The notes: generated by a model from the sequence alone, not told the origin. A DNA stretch of 64,000 nt from Gammaproteobacteria bacterium (GCA_029862045.1 JAOTYE010000003.1:124001-188000); one strand, 5' to 3'; shown: positions 52,929-62,317, counted from the stretch's first letter. Translations and numbers: made by a program.

Positions 52929-55007
52929 ATGAAGAATCGATCCCATTCGCGGCGTCTCGCCATTATTGCCGTATTTTTTTTCGCGTTACCGGTTGTCAGC
53001 TGGTCAGAAGATGCGATCGACGAGATCGTCGTCAGCGCAGACTTTCGCGAGCGCGCAGCAAGCGAATTGCCCGCGAGCATCACTGTTCTCGACAGTGAAG
53101 AGATCCAGAGCATGGCCGTGCAGCACTTCGAAGAACTCGTCAATGCCATTCCGAACCTGAACTGGTCCGGCGATGGACATCGGGCCCGTTACTTTCAGAT
53201 TCGTGGTGTCGGAGAACTCGAGCAGTATCAGGGCGCACCGAACCCGTCGGTCGGTTTCCTGATCGACGACATCGACTTTAGCGGCATTGGCACGGTCGCG
53301 ACGCTATTCGACATGCAGCAGGTCGAGGTATTGCGCGGTCCGCAGGGAACACGCTATGGGGCGAACGCACTGGCAGGCCTCATTTACATGCGCAGCGCAT
53401 TGCCGACACCGGACTTCGAGGGCGGCGCAGAGTTGACAATCGGTGACGATGGTACGTTCGCCGGCGGCGTCGCACTGGGCGGCGGAATCGGTGCAGACGA
53501 TCGTTTGATGTATCGGCTCAGCGCACATCACCATCAGAGCAACGGATTTCGAGACAATCGGTACTTCAATCGTGACGATACAAACGGGCGGGAGGAGACG
53601 ACGGTCCGCGGGCGAATGCGTTGGTCGGACGGTGATCGCTGGCAAGTCGATCTGGCGGCGGTATTTGCCAACGTGAACAACGGCTACGATGCGTTCGCGC
53701 TCGATAACAGTCTCACAATGCTGTCGGACAAGCCCGGTAAGGACGCGCAGGAAAGTATCGGTGCTTCGGTCAGGGTCGAGTTTTCAGGGCTGGCGAATGC
53801 GACACTGACCTCGATAACAAGTGTTGCCGATTCCGATATCGAATTCAGCTACGACGCGGACTGGGGCAACGATGACAGCTGGGCGCCTGTTACCTACGAC
53901 TATATTTCAATTAGCGATCGTCAGCGCACGACCTTGAGCCAGGAATTCCGGCTTGCAGCGACGAATTGGCTCGTTGGTGTCTATGCCATGCGACTCGAAG
54001 ATGAGCTGGTCACCGTCAATCTCGGTGATTACTACGATCCATTCTACGACTTTGCAGACAGCCTAGATGACACGTTTGGCAGCGACTATGACGCAACGAA
54101 TTTCGCCGCGTTCGGCCAATACGATCATGACATCGGCAATGCAAGCCGCGTCAGCTTTGGTCTGCGTGCCGAGCGACGCACGACAGACTACGGCGACACG
54201 GCGGGTCTTATCGCGGACCCCGCCGAATCGATGTTCGGCGGTGAGCTGACTTTCATCCATTACCACTCTGATTCGATCACGAGTTTTGTCAGTTTGTCGA
54301 AGGGCTATAAGGCGGGTGGTTTTAATCTCGGCTTGGTACCGGACGATCGTCGCGAGTTCGGTGCCGAGGAACTCTGGAATCTCGAGGCTGGAATCAAGTC
54401 TTCGTTGCTTGATGGCACACTGCTACTCAATGCAGCTATCTTCGTTAGCCGCCGGGATGATCAACAGGTCAGGACCTCATTTCAACTCATACCCGGCGAT
54501 CCGGCATCGTTCGTGTTCTTTACCGACAATGCGGCCAAGGGTGAAACCGTCGGCTTCGAGGCCGACATCCGTTGGACTCCGAGCGACGCGTGGATGGTCT
54601 ATGCCAATATTGGTTTGCTCGATGCGAGCTTTGACAAATTCGAAACGCCGCAGGTTGACCTGAGTGGGCGCGCACAGGCACATGCGCCGGATTATACGTT
54701 GGCCGTTGGCGCCAGCTACCGGCACCCAAGTGGCGTATTCGCACGAATTGACATGTCCGCGCGCGACGATTTCTACTTCGACGTCAGCCACGACCAGATA
54801 TCCGACCCTTACGAACTCGTCAATGCTCGCCTTGGCTATCAGGCCAGCTCCTGGTCGGTTAATCTCTGGGCGCGCAACCTGTTCGATGAAAAGTACGCGG
54901 TTCGTGGGTTCTATTTCGGTAACGAGCCGCCCGATTTCCCGAATACCTTGTACACCCGGCTCGGCGACCCGCGACAGATGGGCGTTACCTTCGCGAAGGA
55001 CTTTTGA
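52929..55007 (+). CDS. TonB-dependent receptor, probable thiamine receptor
   Basis: A 692-residue outer-membrane receptor: signal peptide (LAIIAVFFFALPVVSWS), TonB box-like DEIVVSADFRER, plug domain (FEELVNAIPNLNWSGDGHRA, QVEVLRGPQGTRYGANALAG) and barrel to LGDPRQMGVTFAKDF with terminal Phe. The TPP riboswitch directly upstream, and the transporter and kinase overlapping downstream, make thiamine or a precursor the likely ligand. It overlaps the next gene by 4 bp. Confidence 0.93.
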   Translation: MKNRSHSRRLAIIAVFFFALPVVSWSEDAIDEIVVSADFRERAASELPASITVLDSEEIQSMAVQHFEELVNAIPNLNWSGDGHRARYFQIRGVGELEQYQGAPNPSVGFLIDDIDFSGIGTVATLFDMQQVEVLRGPQGTRYGANALAGLIYMRSALPTPDFEGGAELTIGDDGTFAGGVALGGGIGADDRLMYRLSAHHHQSNGFRDNRYFNRDDTNGREETTVRGRMRWSDGDRWQVDLAAVFANVNNGYDAFALDNSLTMLSDKPGKDAQESIGASVRVEFSGLANATLTSITSVADSDIEFSYDADWGNDDSWAPVTYDYISISDRQRTTLSQEFRLAATNWLVGVYAMRLEDELVTVNLGDYYDPFYDFADSLDDTFGSDYDATNFAAFGQYDHDIGNASRVSFGLRAERRTTDYGDTAGLIADPAESMFGGELTFIHYHSDSITSFVSLSKGYKAGGFNLGLVPDDRREFGAEELWNLEAGIKSSLLDGTLLLNAAIFVSRRDDQQVRTSFQLIPGDPASFVFFTDNAAKGETVGFEADIRWTPSDAWMVYANIGLLDASFDKFETPQVDLSGRAQAHAPDYTLAVGASYRHPSGVFARIDMSARDDFYFDVSHDQISDPYELVNARLGYQASSWSVNLWARNLFDEKYAVRGFYFGNEPPDFPNTLYTRLGDPRQMGVTFAKDF

Positions 55008-55627
55008 CAGAGTCGGAGATGCAAAACCTTGTGAGCAATTTGCTGCAGCAAGCGCGGGAATTTTCCCCACTTGAAATTGTCGCTGTGGTGATGGCCCTGA
55101 TGTACCTGCTGCTCGCGATCCGGCAGAACATCTGGTGCTGGTTCGGCGCTGGCATCAGTACGGTGATTTACGTGTACTTGTTCTTTGACGCGAAGCTGTA
55201 TATGCAGTCGGTGCTCAACGCGTTTTATTTCGCGATGGCGATCTATGGCTGGACGGTCTGGCGACGCGGCCGCATAGACGACGAGGAGCTGCCGGTTGTA
55301 CGCTGGCCCATAGCGACTCATGGCTATGCAATCGTGGCCATTGTTGCCGCAGGCGCGATCAATGGCTACCTTCTGAGTATGCAGACCAACGCCGAGCACG
55401 CCTACGTCGACGCCGTAATCGCATGGGCCGCCATCTGGGCCACGTTTCTCGTCGCACGAAAGGTCCTTGAAAACTGGTGGTACTGGCTGGTCATCGATAT
55501 CGCCTCGATCGTCATCTACTGGTCGCGTGATTTGCAGCTGACGTCCGTTCTGTTCACCGTCTACGTCGTGTTGATTCCATTTGGGTTGATTAGCTGGACA
55601 CGATCCTGGCGCGAGGCTCAGGCATGA
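55004..55627 (+). CDS. pnuT: PnuC-family transporter, probable thiamine uptake (PnuT)
   Basis: A 207-residue inner-membrane protein with seven or so TM helices and the PnuC-family segments MYLLLAIRQNIWCWFGAGIS, YVYLFFDAKLYMQSVLNAFY, YGWTVWRRG and ENWWYWLVIDIASIVIYWSR. PnuC carries nicotinamide riboside; PnuT relatives under TPP riboswitches carry thiamine. The start is TTG 55004 with AAGGA, overlapping the receptor stop as TTGA. Transport by metabolic trapping would need the kinase downstream. Confidence 0.92.
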   Translation: MTESEMQNLVSNLLQQAREFSPLEIVAVVMALMYLLLAIRQNIWCWFGAGISTVIYVYLFFDAKLYMQSVLNAFYFAMAIYGWTVWRRGRIDDEELPVVRWPIATHGYAIVAIVAAGAINGYLLSMQTNAEHAYVDAVIAWAAIWATFLVARKVLENWWYWLVIDIASIVIYWSRDLQLTSVLFTVYVVLIPFGLISWTRSWREAQA

Positions 55628-56379
55628 GCGTGCGGAACACGCCCGAGTCCGTCCTGATGACTATTCCCGGCTGGGAACAAGCGACCTGCGAACAGCTGAC
55701 AGGTGGTTTAACGAACCAAACATACCTTGTTGACCGGGGCGACATACGCGCCGTACTCAAGATCGATGATGGCCCCAGGTCCGCGCCATACAACCGCCGT
55801 GACCAGGAGGCGCAGGTGCAAACCACAGCCGCAAGAAGCGGGCTTGCCAGCCCGGTGCTGGTCGTGCGCGACAATATCTACATGACTGAATACCTGGACG
55901 GCAAAGTCTGGACGGATGATTCGCTGCTCGATAACTCAAATCTGGTTCAGCTTGCACGGGCACTCCGGAAGCTACACGCATTACCGCTGACAGGCCGCAG
56001 CTTCGACGCACGTGCGGCAGCTCGAAGCTACGCCGCGAGAATAGACTCGGTTGACGCGAATCTGACACGTGATTGCTTGCAACTGATTGAGTCAATGCCG
56101 CGGCTGCAAAATGTCTGCTGCTGCCACAACGATCTGGTGGTTGGCAATATCATTGCGACGCCAGACGTTCGTTTTCTCGACTGGGAATATGCTTGCGACA
56201 ATGATCCGTTCTTCGACCTGGCGACTGTCGTGGCGCACCATCGAATGTCGCCCGAGCGGACGACTTTCCTCCTGGATGCCTACTTCGACGGTGACGGCAG
56301 GCGTTGGCAGGAGCATCTGAACACAATGGTGCGTTTCTATAACGCATTGTTATGGTTATGGTTGAAGTCCAGATCATAG
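55624..56379 (+). CDS. Thiamine/choline kinase-like phosphotransferase
   Basis: A 251-residue APH-fold kinase: TGGLTNQTYLV, catalytic CHNDLVVGNIIATP and metal-site FLDWEYACDNDPFFDLATVV, as in choline kinase and ThiK. It overlaps the transporter stop by 4 bp in the TPP-riboswitch operon, so phosphorylation of incoming thiamine to trap it is the likely job. It is the last gene; a long hairpin repeat begins about 14 bp after its stop. Confidence 0.9.
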   Translation: MSVRNTPESVLMTIPGWEQATCEQLTGGLTNQTYLVDRGDIRAVLKIDDGPRSAPYNRRDQEAQVQTTAARSGLASPVLVVRDNIYMTEYLDGKVWTDDSLLDNSNLVQLARALRKLHALPLTGRSFDARAAARSYAARIDSVDANLTRDCLQLIESMPRLQNVCCCHNDLVVGNIIATPDVRFLDWEYACDNDPFFDLATVVAHHRMSPERTTFLLDAYFDGDGRRWQEHLNTMVRFYNALLWLWLKSRS

Positions 56380-56392
56380 GACTGCGGCCGGA

Positions 56393-56467
56393 CCTGTCCG
56401 GGACAGTCCTCATCTTCATGGCTCGCTGCGCTGCGCTTTACTTCCGATGAGAACTGTCCCGGACAGG
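56393..56467. repeat. Long hairpin repeat, copy B
   Basis: A 22-bp inverted repeat with one mismatch (56393-56414 with 56446-56467) encloses a 31-nt loop that contains the same outer bases as copy A at 32616-32700: TCATGGCTCGC, eight variable bases, GCTTTACTTC. The stem sequence (CCTGTCCGGGACAG...) is unrelated to that of copy A. It sits between two convergent genes and could act as a bidirectional terminator. Confidence 0.82.
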
Positions 56468-56470
56468 CTC

Positions 56471-57262
56471 CTACCAGGCGTTTCGTAGCTCGCGTAGTTT
56501 CAGGAAAACGGTTCGTGCGTCCGGATTGTCGCCAATTTCCGGGAACTGTTCCTGCAAGCGCGCAATAACGGATGGGCTGTCGAGCCGGAAAAACGTGTTC
56601 ACCTCGCGCTCTTGTGCAAGAGTCGTGACGAGCGCATCGTTCGGGTCCTGACTCTCGTAATCGCTAAGCATCTGCCGTGCTGTTTCGTTGTCAGGCTCGC
56701 GGTCCATCGTGAATTGCAGGTTATTGATCAGATAGTCGTGCCCGGGATAGATCAGGGTGTCGTCGCCGAGTTTGCCGAGTTGCTCGTGAAACGTGTCATA
56801 CAGTTCACTCGGGTGGCCGCCGTTATGGCAGTTGCCCGCGCCGGCATTGAATAGCGTGTCGCCGCTGAACAGGGCAGGCTGATCGGTCTTCGATAACAGG
56901 CAGATATGACTCATCGTGTGGCCCGGCGTGTCCAGGCATTCAAGGTCGACGGTCGTGCCGACTTTGATGACATCGCCAGCGCCGACACCGCGGCTCATGT
57001 TCGGAATTCGGTCTTTGGCGTTGGCGTGGGCGATGATCGTCGCTCCTGTCGCCTTGACCATTGCCGTGTTACCACCCGTGTGGTCGCCGTGCTCGTGGGT
57101 ATTGAGTATCTGCGTGATCGTCCAGCCATGTTTTTCGGCCGCAGCCAGGCATTTGCTGAAATCGAGCGGGTCGATGGCCAGGGCGTCGCCTGTTTCGGGA
57201 CACGTGAGCAGATAGTTGAAGTTGCGATACGCATTGCCAGTCCAGACTTGCTCAACGATCAT
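56471..57262 (-). CDS. gloB: Hydroxyacylglutathione hydrolase (glyoxalase II)
   Basis: A 263-residue metallo-beta-lactamase-fold hydrolase of S-lactoylglutathione. The binuclear metal motif is NTHEHGDHTGG (His56, His58, Asp60, His61), followed by LDTPGHTMSH, LFSGDTLFNAGAG and YPGHDYLINN, and a C-terminal helical domain ending FLKLRELRNAW typical of GloB. Length matches. Its ATG overlaps the stop of the amidohydrolase by 4 bp, so it is third in the MATE-amidohydrolase-gloB operon. Confidence 0.93.
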   Translation of the reverse strand: MIVEQVWTGNAYRNFNYLLTCPETGDALAIDPLDFSKCLAAAEKHGWTITQILNTHEHGDHTGGNTAMVKATGATIIAHANAKDRIPNMSRGVGAGDVIKVGTTVDLECLDTPGHTMSHICLLSKTDQPALFSGDTLFNAGAGNCHNGGHPSELYDTFHEQLGKLGDDTLIYPGHDYLINNLQFTMDREPDNETARQMLSDYESQDPNDALVTTLAQEREVNTFFRLDSPSVIARLQEQFPEIGDNPDARTVFLKLRELRNAW

Positions 57263-58932
57263 TGTTGTTCTCCTTGTGCCGCATCAAACACGCGTCTTCC
57301 TGCAACCCACGTCTCGAGAACCTGGATGTCGTCGATCTCGGACGCCGGTATTTCGAAGTAGTCACGGTCAATAATAATAAAATCCGCCCATTTTCCGGGC
57401 TCGAGGCTGCCAAGACGATCTTCCTGATGTGCGGCATAAGCCGCGGCCAGCGTAAATGAATGCAAGGCTTCGGCCCGACTCAATGCCTGATCGGCGTACC
57501 AACCGCCAGCCGGTTCGCCGCCGCGGCTTTGTCGTGTCACTGCGGCGTACAAGCCGTGCCAGGGGTTCGCCAGTTCGACCGGAAAGTCCGAGCCGCTCGC
57601 GATTATGGCCCCCGACTCGAGTAGGCGGCGCCAGGCGTACCCGCCTTTGATACGCTCCGGGCCGATTCGATCCTCCGCCATGTTCATATCACTTGTGGCG
57701 TGCGTCGGCTGCATCGATGCGATCACGCCGAGTTGCGCAAAGCGAGGAATGTCATCGAGCGTGATGATCTGCGCATGTTCAACTCGATTGCGTAATGTTG
57801 ACGGTTCACCACCTTGCACTTTGTCGAATGTATCCAGTGCCAGGCGGTTTCCCAGATCACCGATCGCGTGGATACCGACCTGAAATCCCATGTCATTGGC
57901 TTTCTTCGTGAAATCGAATAGCTCGCCCGCAGTCCAAAACGCCAGGCCACGATTCTCGACGTCGTCGGAGTAAGGCTCGATCATTGCAGCACCGCGACTG
58001 CCGAGCGCGCCATCTGCGTATAGCTTGACGGCCGCAATATCGAGTTTGCCGTTGCCATAGCCTCTGAGTGGCCTGGCCATTGCATCGAGATTGGCGCCAG
58101 CATCACTGAGCATCGCGTAGATACGCAGGTCGAGTTCGTCATCGTCGGCCATCGACATGTACACCTCGGCCTCACGAACGCTGATGCCGGCGTCATGTAC
58201 ACCCGTCATGCCGAGTGACAGCAGATAGCTGCCTGCTTGTAGATAAGCGATGCGGATGTCGTCTTTGTCCGGCGGTGGGATGTGCGGTGTAACCAGGCCC
58301 ATCGCCTTGTCGATCAAAATACCGGTAGCTTTGCCGGAGTCATCGCGCGCGATCTTGCCGCCAATCGGATCAGGCGTGTCGTCATCGATGCCGGCTAGCT
58401 GCATCGCTTTGCTGTTCGCCCAGCCTGCATGGCCATCGATGCGTCGCAGCCAGACAGGGCGGTCGCTTTCCACCGCGTCGATATCGGCCGCTGTCGGGAA
58501 CTCCTTGACAGGCCACAGAACCTGATTCCAGCCGCGTCCTTGTATCCAACTTGAGTGTGGTACGGACTCTGAATACTCGGCTATTTGTCGGAGAGCCGCA
58601 CGTAGTGAAGTCGATCCTGAGAGATCCAGGCTCCTCGCAAGAAACCCCAGGCCATACATGTGCGCGTGCGCATCCGTCAGGCCGGGCAATACGGTGCGGC
58701 CCTTGCCATCAATACGGTTGGCCTCGGGATACTCCTTGAGTAATGTTTCGTCACCCGTGGCAATGACCTTGCCGCCCTCCGAGAAGACCAAAACACTGAA
58801 CTCCCGGATGCCTGTTGCCGTCGATGTGTAAGCGTTGACGTCATGCAACAGCGTATCGGCCACGACCCAACCCGCGGCAAGCGTGAAGCACGTCCCGACA
58901 AGGACCAATTTGAGTAGTAATCGCATTCTCAT
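57259..58932 (-). CDS. Exported amidohydrolase (YtcJ-like)
   Basis: A 557-residue metal-dependent hydrolase with a signal peptide (LLLKLVLVGTCFTLAAGWVV), so probably periplasmic. Motifs are LPGLTDAHAHMYGLGFLARS, RIDGHAGWANSKAM, YADGALGSRGAAMIEPYSD, HAIGDLGNRLALDTF and SGSDFPVELANPWHGLYAAV, all of the Amidohydro_3/YtcJ family. Substrate unknown. ATG 58932 overlaps the MATE stop as ATGA; ATG 58926 is possible. Confidence 0.9.
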   Translation of the reverse strand: MRMRLLLKLVLVGTCFTLAAGWVVADTLLHDVNAYTSTATGIREFSVLVFSEGGKVIATGDETLLKEYPEANRIDGKGRTVLPGLTDAHAHMYGLGFLARSLDLSGSTSLRAALRQIAEYSESVPHSSWIQGRGWNQVLWPVKEFPTAADIDAVESDRPVWLRRIDGHAGWANSKAMQLAGIDDDTPDPIGGKIARDDSGKATGILIDKAMGLVTPHIPPPDKDDIRIAYLQAGSYLLSLGMTGVHDAGISVREAEVYMSMADDDELDLRIYAMLSDAGANLDAMARPLRGYGNGKLDIAAVKLYADGALGSRGAAMIEPYSDDVENRGLAFWTAGELFDFTKKANDMGFQVGIHAIGDLGNRLALDTFDKVQGGEPSTLRNRVEHAQIITLDDIPRFAQLGVIASMQPTHATSDMNMAEDRIGPERIKGGYAWRRLLESGAIIASGSDFPVELANPWHGLYAAVTRQSRGGEPAGGWYADQALSRAEALHSFTLAAAYAAHQEDRLGSLEPGKWADFIIIDRDYFEIPASEIDDIQVLETWVAGRRVFDAAQGEQQ

Positions 58933-60251
58933 ACCTCGATCCGCTGCCACTTGCGGCCGCGCCACATCGTCATGAATAACCACGCCTGAAGTGTGCGGCT
59001 AACGCCCTGCCATAGCCACACCCCAAGAAGCCCAAACCCCATTACAGGCCCGATAACATACGCGAGTGGCAGGAACAGCAGCCATTGTGTGCCGACGCTG
59101 ACCGACATCACACGGCGGGCGTCGCCGGCGCCCAACATGCCGTGCATGAAGGCAAAGCCGATTGCCTCGATCGGCATCGTCAGACCCATGATGCGCATGG
59201 GCCAACGTGCCAGATCGCGGGTCGATTCTTCGTGTATGAAAACCGATGACACGAGATCGGGCACGAGCCACATGGGCAAGCCCAACACCGTCAACAGGGT
59301 AACGGTAACCTTGGCGACATCCCACGCCCACTGATACGCGTCGTCCGGTTCCCGTTTGCCCAATGCCTGTCCTACGAGCGTTGCACAGGCGAGTCCTAAG
59401 CCAAGACCCGGCAGGATGGCGAACAACAACACGGTAACGAGTACGTTGGCGGCGGCCAGCTCCGGTGTGCCGATTCTGCCGATGATCCAGAACATCGTGA
59501 CCAGGCCGGCGGCAAAGAACAGTTGTTGCAAGCCGGCCGGGATGGAGACCCTGACCAGCGAGGCCGTTTCAGCACGCGTGGCCAGGCAACGCAGGAAGCC
59601 ATCCTTGCGCACGTGTTTCAGGCCGAGATAGAAGTAAACCATCGTGCCAACGGCCATCGAAATGGCGCTTGCCATGCCGGCGCCGGTAACGCCCAGCTCC
59701 GGGGCTCCGAAGTTGCCGAATATCAGCGCGTAGTTGAGGACGATATTGGTGGCATGCATGAATATCAGCGTCGTCATATACAGGCGCGACAGGTCCAGTG
59801 CGTTCCAATAGCCACGGAAGGCGAAATTCATGCCGACAAACACGATCGCCCCAAGACGCCATTCGACGTATGGCACGCCGCGCTCGATCACGGCCGGATC
59901 CGAATTCAGAAACGGATACACGGGTTCGGCAAGCTGAATCAGCACCAAAGAGAATATCGGCGCGACGATTATTACGAGCACCAGCGCCGCATTCAGAATC
60001 GCGGCAGCACGCTCAGGCCGACCCTCGCCTTTTCTGCGCGCCGCGCTGCTTTGCACGCCGGTGGAAATGCCGAGAATCAGTGCCTGGCACATGAACACAA
60101 CGAAGCCGCCAAGACCAACGGCTGCCAGCGCGGCATCGCCAAGGAAGCCCACCATCGCCGTATCGACAATATTGAGCAGATTCTGCGATACCATGCCCCC
60201 GATGATCGGCAGGGCCAGGCTTAGGATTCGATTACGCCGGGCCAGGTCCAT
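58929..60251 (-). CDS. MATE family efflux transporter (DinF-like)
   Basis: A 440-residue inner-membrane antiporter with twelve expected TM helices. MATE features are SLALPIIGGMVSQNLLNIVD, TAMVGFLGDAALAAVGLGGF, GISTGVQSSAARRKGEGRPE and the second-half GLACATLVGQALGKREPDDA. It exports cationic drugs or metabolites with Na+ or H+. It heads a three-gene operon with an exported amidohydrolase and glyoxalase II. It is divergent from the CxxC protein 38 bp away. Confidence 0.92.
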   Translation of the reverse strand: MDLARRNRILSLALPIIGGMVSQNLLNIVDTAMVGFLGDAALAAVGLGGFVVFMCQALILGISTGVQSSAARRKGEGRPERAAAILNAALVLVIIVAPIFSLVLIQLAEPVYPFLNSDPAVIERGVPYVEWRLGAIVFVGMNFAFRGYWNALDLSRLYMTTLIFMHATNIVLNYALIFGNFGAPELGVTGAGMASAISMAVGTMVYFYLGLKHVRKDGFLRCLATRAETASLVRVSIPAGLQQLFFAAGLVTMFWIIGRIGTPELAAANVLVTVLLFAILPGLGLGLACATLVGQALGKREPDDAYQWAWDVAKVTVTLLTVLGLPMWLVPDLVSSVFIHEESTRDLARWPMRIMGLTMPIEAIGFAFMHGMLGAGDARRVMSVSVGTQWLLFLPLAYVIGPVMGFGLLGVWLWQGVSRTLQAWLFMTMWRGRKWQRIEV

Positions 60252-60289
60252 ACTATTTTTTTCTACCCCTGTTTATTTGATCGGACTCA

Positions 60290-60907
60290 GTGGCCAAGAC
60301 AATGACCTGGATTTCAACTATCTCATATGACGACGCGAGCGGGGCGCTACGGCGCTTGTATGACCGCATAAAGGGCCCGGACAATAACGTCGATAACATC
60401 ATGCTTGCACACAGCCTGCGGCCGCACTCGATGGAAGGGCACATGACGCTTTACAAGTACGTGCTGCACCACCCACGCAATACGCTGTCGAAGTCATACC
60501 TGGAGACCATCGGTGTGTACGTCAGCCTGCTGAATCAGTGCCACTACTGCGTAAACCACCATTTTGCCGGCTTGTCACGGCTGCTGGCCGATGATGAGCG
60601 GGCAGCAGAGATACGGCACGCGTTCGAGGACAGAAACCCCGCTGCCGCATTCTCGGGCCGCGAACTAGCCGGGTTGAAGTACGCAGAACGTCTGACAAAG
60701 GGCGCGTCAGATCTCTCGGCGCAGGATATCGAAGATTTGCGCGGCGCAGGTTTCGATGACGGCGAGATCCTCGAACTGAACCAGGTCACCGCCTATTTCG
60801 CCTACGCTAACCGCACGGTGCTTGGTCTCGGCATCGATACGGATGGCGATATCATTGGCCTGTCGCCCGGTGATGCAGACGATCCCGGCAACTGGAGCCA
60901 TCAATAG
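60290..60907 (+). CDS. Peroxidase-related/carboxymuconolactone decarboxylase family protein
   Basis: A 205-residue AhpD-like protein. The redox motif is LNQCHYCVNHHFAGLSRLL (CxxC with a following His pair), preceded by a helical region ETIGVYVSL and followed by LAGLKYAERLTKGASDLSAQ and the FAYANRTVLGLGI tail of the uncharacterised-peroxidase-related group. Expected function: thiol-based peroxide reduction. GTG 60290 has CGGA upstream; ATG 60302 is an alternative. Confidence 0.88.
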   Translation: MAKTMTWISTISYDDASGALRRLYDRIKGPDNNVDNIMLAHSLRPHSMEGHMTLYKYVLHHPRNTLSKSYLETIGVYVSLLNQCHYCVNHHFAGLSRLLADDERAAEIRHAFEDRNPAAAFSGRELAGLKYAERLTKGASDLSAQDIEDLRGAGFDDGEILELNQVTAYFAYANRTVLGLGIDTDGDIIGLSPGDADDPGNWSHQ

Positions 60908-61141
60908 GGAGTTCTCAGGCGCGGCTGTCGCCTGGCCAAAATGTTGCTCTTGTGCAACAAATAACGACGAAGCTCCCGAGTTTGCCGTGGAAAGTGTCTA
61001 AAGAATTGACAAAACGCGGTATTTCTGCGAACTTTTGAGCTCGAAAGCGTAGCCTTTCAGCAACAATCAGGCGGCGCTACGAATTGCAGGACACCTTCAG
61101 GTACGGCTTGGCGGGGGATTCAGGGGGCCAGGAACCACGTG

Positions 61142-61969
61142 CTAACGTTGGTTAAAAAGCGGCTTCGCAAGAAGCCGCTTTCTTGTGTCCATCCAATCTG
61201 CAAGTGCCGCCGCGATCTCTGTCGCCGAATCTTCCTGTATAAAATGAATGCCGGGTACCGTGACCTCGGACTGATTGGGAAACGTGCGGCAGAATTCTCG
61301 CTGCGGGCCCGTCAAAATGGCGCCGGGCTCGGCGTTGATCGGTATCTGTCGCGGCCAGGTGAGCGTTGGGCGCCGGTCTTCGCCGGGACGCGTAAACGGC
61401 TTGCGATAAGCATCCATTTCCTCGGTCGTTAGTTCGCGGATGACGGATCCAGGCAACACCCGCTCGACGAAGAGATTCTTTTCGAGAATCATCTGCTCCC
61501 CGGCTGCGGAGCGAAACGCCTGAAAAATGTCTCTCGCGGCATCCGGCCACGTTTCCCAGGTGACCGGACATACGATGCCTTCCATATAGGCGATGCCACT
61601 CACCTTGTCTGCGTGCTGACGGGCCCAGTCGAAGCCGAGCGCCGATCCCCAGTCGTGGATAACGAAGGTTACGTTGTCGCGGACACCGAGTGCTTCCCAC
61701 GCCGCGAACAGGTAGTCACGCTGCTCGGCGTAGCGATAGCGATCCGGACCCGACGGTTCGAGCTTGTCCGATTCACCCATACCGATCAGGTCAACCGCGA
61801 TACAGCGGCCGTGGCCCGCAAGCGCGGGCATGATGTTGCGCCACAGATAGGACGACGTCGGGTTACCGTGCTGAAACACGATCGGATCCCCGTTACCCAT
61901 TTCGAAATAGGCCATGCGTTTGCCACGAATATCGAGGTATTGCTGCGGAGGTAAAGCTGTTGAAGTCAT
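61142..61969 (-). CDS. Haloalkane dehalogenase
   Basis: A 275-residue alpha/beta hydrolase close to subfamily HLD-II (LinB type). Halide-binding Asn36 in [12 protein letters not shown], nucleophile Asp106 and Trp107 in [14 protein letters not shown], Glu130 and the base His242 in [12 protein letters not shown] are all present at family spacing. It hydrolyses carbon-halogen bonds of haloalkanes. The last 10 or so residues ([14 protein letters not shown]) extend past the usual end and are encoded by a terminator hairpin. Confidence 0.92.
   Translation of the reverse strand: MTSTALPPQQYLDIRGKRMAYFEMGNGDPIVFQHGNPTSSYLWRNIMPALAGHGRCIAVDLIGMGESDKLEPSGPDRYRYAEQRDYLFAAWEALGVRDNVTFVIHDWGSALGFDWARQHADKVSGIAYMEGIVCPVTWETWPDAARDIFQAFRSAAGEQMILEKNLFVERVLPGSVIRELTTEEMDAYRKPFTRPGEDRRPTLTWPRQIPINAEPGAILTGPQREFCRTFPNQSEVTVPGIHFIQEDSATEIAAALADWMDTRKRLLAKPLFNQR
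61154..61180 (-). terminator. Intrinsic terminator inside the dehalogenase coding end
   Basis: On the minus strand AAGCGGCTTC-TTGC-GAAGCCGCTT forms a perfect 10-bp stem, followed by TTT then AACC, giving a T5 run at the stem foot. It lies within the last codons of the dehalogenase, so transcription would stop close to the TAG at 61142. A plus-strand role is less likely because only one more T follows. Confidence 0.75.
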
Positions 61970-62050
61970 GGATGCGAACCCTGCCGTGCTGATAATTGGA
62001 TTGTGCTCTGCTACATTGATTCGTCACAAGAATAACGACTGCGGGGCCAT

Positions 62051-62308
62051 ATGCATACCAAGAATCGGCTGGCTTACTGGCGCGCCAATCTGCGGCTCGT
62101 CGCTATCTGCCTCGCAATCTGGTTCGTTTGTTCTTACGGCTTCGGCGTGCTGTTTGTCGAACAACTAAACCACGTCCGATTCGGCGGTTTTCAGCTTGGT
62201 TTTTGGTTTGCGCAGCAAGGCTCCATCTACATCTTCGTCGCGCTGATCTTCTTCTATGCCTGGCGCATGAATCGCATGGACAAAAAGTACGATGTGCACG
62301 AAGACTGA
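62051..62308 (+). CDS. DUF4212 protein, small subunit of a sodium/solute symporter
   Basis: An 85-residue membrane protein with two TM helices (LRLVAICLAIWFVCSYGFGV and FWFAQQGSIYIFVALIFFYA) and the conserved YWRANLRL start and FAQQGSIYIFV core of the DUF4212/symporter small-subunit family. A gene of this type regularly precedes an acetate/solute permease, as here (10 bp gap). ATG 62051 is the start. Confidence 0.9.
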   Translation: MHTKNRLAYWRANLRLVAICLAIWFVCSYGFGVLFVEQLNHVRFGGFQLGFWFAQQGSIYIFVALIFFYAWRMNRMDKKYDVHED

Positions 62309-62317
62309 CTTACGGCT

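Noticed and set aside
60908-61141. Possible small RNA or promoter (TTGACA near 61007, short hairpins at 60916-60934 and 60943-60958)
   Set aside because: No matching -10 element and no T-tract; the hairpins are short. I see no feature that I can support in this gap.
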